Below are positions 5,733 through 6,308 of a stretch of DNA of 6,308 nt, piece by piece. The notes under the pieces are model-generated. The model was given only the letters and a program-made list of their open reading frames with translations, was not told the origin of the DNA and did not search any database. A program made the position numbers and the translations under genes. Position 1 is the first letter of the stretch. Every line of letters begins with the position of its first letter. Origin of the DNA: Pseudomonadota bacterium (GTDB lineage: Bacteria > Pseudomonadota > Gammaproteobacteria > Enterobacterales > Succinivibrionaceae). The stretch is from contig JAEWPL010000103.1 in NCBI GenBank assembly GCA_023460615.1, positions 1 through 6,308 of the forward strand, read 5' to 3'.

Positions 5733-5788
5733 GCAAGATGTCAGCCTTTGTATGAGGCAATCGACAAATATAAGGTTAATTAGCAAGC

Positions 5789-5839
5789 AAAAGGATCTAG
5801 ACCTACAAAAATATTAGTTTTGTAGTCTAGATCTTTTTT
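5789..5839 (+). terminator. Strong intrinsic terminator after the glycyl-radical-domain gene
   Basis: GATCTAGACCTACAAAA (5794-5810) pairs with TTTTGTAGTCTAGATC (5818-5833) around a 7-base loop, with a single bulged C. The stem is followed at once by six T residues (5834-5839). The A-rich bases 5789-5792 before the stem pair with the T-run, so it could also act in the other direction. It separates the small gene from the downstream outer-membrane protein gene, which therefore needs its own promoter. Confidence 0.88.
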
Positions 5840-5890
5840 CATGCAGGAATACAATGTAGGCAACTTAAGTCTTTTATATTAGGAAGAAAA
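5840..5890 (+). promoter_or_regulatory. Leader of the beta-barrel gene with possible -10 and ribosome-binding site
   Basis: TACAAT at 5850-5855 is a 5/6 match to the -10 consensus. It lies just after the terminator, with no good -35 visible because the upstream bases belong to the terminator stem. AGGAAGA at 5881-5887 is a good Shine-Dalgarno sequence (AGGA ends 6 bases before the ATG) and fixes the start at 5891. The promoter call is weak; the ribosome-binding site is clear. Confidence 0.4.
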
Positions 5891-6308
5891 ATGAAAAAAA
5901 TAGCTTTAGCAACAGCTCTAGCTTTAACCTTATCAACTAGCGCTAATGCTTGGTATATCACACCATTTTTTGATTCATATAACAGTGAAAACAAAGCTCA
6001 CAATGATATTAACTCAAGATCTTATGGTGTTGATTTTGGTAATGACTTGTTTTCAGCAGGCTACAAATACAAGACCATTGAAATTGACCATGCTGAAGAT
6101 ATCAGCAATATGCAGACTGTTTATGGCTTTGTCCATACTGGTTTTGAAGTAAGTCAAGATATCCAAGCTAAAGTTCTAGCTGGTGGTTCTTTCTCATGGC
6201 AAGAGGATTTTGATGCAGGTGATTGCTATGACGTTTTAGCTCAAGGAAGCTTAGTATTTGATTTAGGTAACGGCTTTAACTTTGAAGGTGGTGCAGGTGT
6301 AGGTACTA
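5891..6308 (+). CDS. Outer-membrane beta-barrel-like protein (N-terminal part, runs off the window)
   Basis: The visible 139 codons start with a textbook Sec signal peptide: K2-K3, a hydrophobic core rich in Ala and Leu, and a cut after ANA at 18-20, before WYITPFF. The mature part alternates polar and hydrophobic/aromatic residues in short strands separated by Gly, Asn or Asp turns, for example SYGVDFGNDLFSAGYKY (44-60), VYGFVHTGFEV (77-87), AKVLAGGSFSW (93-103) and GSLVFDLGNGFNFEGGAGVG (119-138). This is typical of small outer-membrane beta-barrels. No specific family (OmpW, OmpA or another) can be named from this part. One cysteine is seen, in DAGDCYDV. The frame is open to the window edge, so length and C-terminus are unknown. 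It has its own ribosome-binding site and follows a terminator, so it is probably a separate transcription unit. Confidence 0.85.
   Translation, partial: MKKIALATALALTLSTSANAWYITPFFDSYNSENKAHNDINSRSYGVDFGNDLFSAGYKYKTIEIDHAEDISNMQTVYGFVHTGFEVSQDIQAKVLAGGSFSWQEDFDAGDCYDVLAQGSLVFDLGNGFNFEGGAGVGT

Noticed and set aside
5841..5882. A 13-codon open frame (MQEYNVGNLSLLY) before the beta-barrel gene, as a leader peptide.
   Set aside because: There is no Shine-Dalgarno sequence before it (the terminator T-run is there instead) and no repeated regulatory codons.
5946..6152. A 68-codon plus-strand open frame in the beta-barrel region.
   Set aside because: It is out of frame with the gene starting at 5891, which has a ribosome-binding site, a signal peptide and beta-strand pattern.
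1..6308. CRISPR arrays, insertion sequences, tRNA or rRNA genes.
   Set aside because: No regularly spaced repeats, transposase-like frames with terminal repeats, or cloverleaf sequences were seen by eye on either strand.

Overview
The window is A+T-rich (roughly one third G+C by eye) and looks like chromosome from a Gram-negative, probably gammaproteobacterial anaerobe. It has a YciB of enterobacterial type, several Sec-exported periplasmic or outer-membrane proteins, and a small gene for a glycyl-radical domain of the anaerobic ribonucleotide reductase type. A host-associated Succinivibrionaceae-like lineage would fit, but that is a guess from composition and gene content, not a demonstrated assignment.

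Left part (1-1378, minus strand): the first bases of an unidentified gene cut by the window edge, then yciB (inner-membrane cell-envelope/septation protein). Upstream of these lies an unrecognised secreted protein with eight cysteines in its mature part, expressed from a probable extended -10 promoter that leaves almost no leader. Its end overlaps a cluster of small inverted repeats. The gap 1379-1558 holds that promoter and two inverted repeats that probably end the next operon.

Centre (1559-5374, minus strand): a tight three-gene operon in the order exported retropepsin-like aspartyl protease (commonly mislabelled ATP-dependent zinc protease), Cys-less inactive transglutaminase fused to a 7-TM module, and a cytoplasmic RimK-like ATP-grasp ligase. 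Gene spacing is 10 bp and then a 1-base overlap. This conserved trio has been proposed to form a peptide-ligation and processing pathway across the inner membrane, and I recall it being linked to osmotic-stress tolerance in Pseudomonas. Its substrate is unknown. Here the protease carries an N-terminal coiled coil and a very lysine-rich C-terminal tail, and the 7-TM protein has a soluble C-terminal extension.

Right part (5375-6308): a 190-bp divergent promoter region with an imperfect direct repeat 40 bp apart separates the operon from a plus-strand gene of 55 codons. That gene encodes essentially only a glycyl-radical (NrdD C-terminal) domain, a possible NrdD counterpart of the GrcA/YfiD spare part of pyruvate formate-lyase. 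The frame stays open and protein-like for 16 codons beyond its TAA, almost up to a strong intrinsic terminator. The window ends inside an outer-membrane beta-barrel-like gene with a clear signal peptide.
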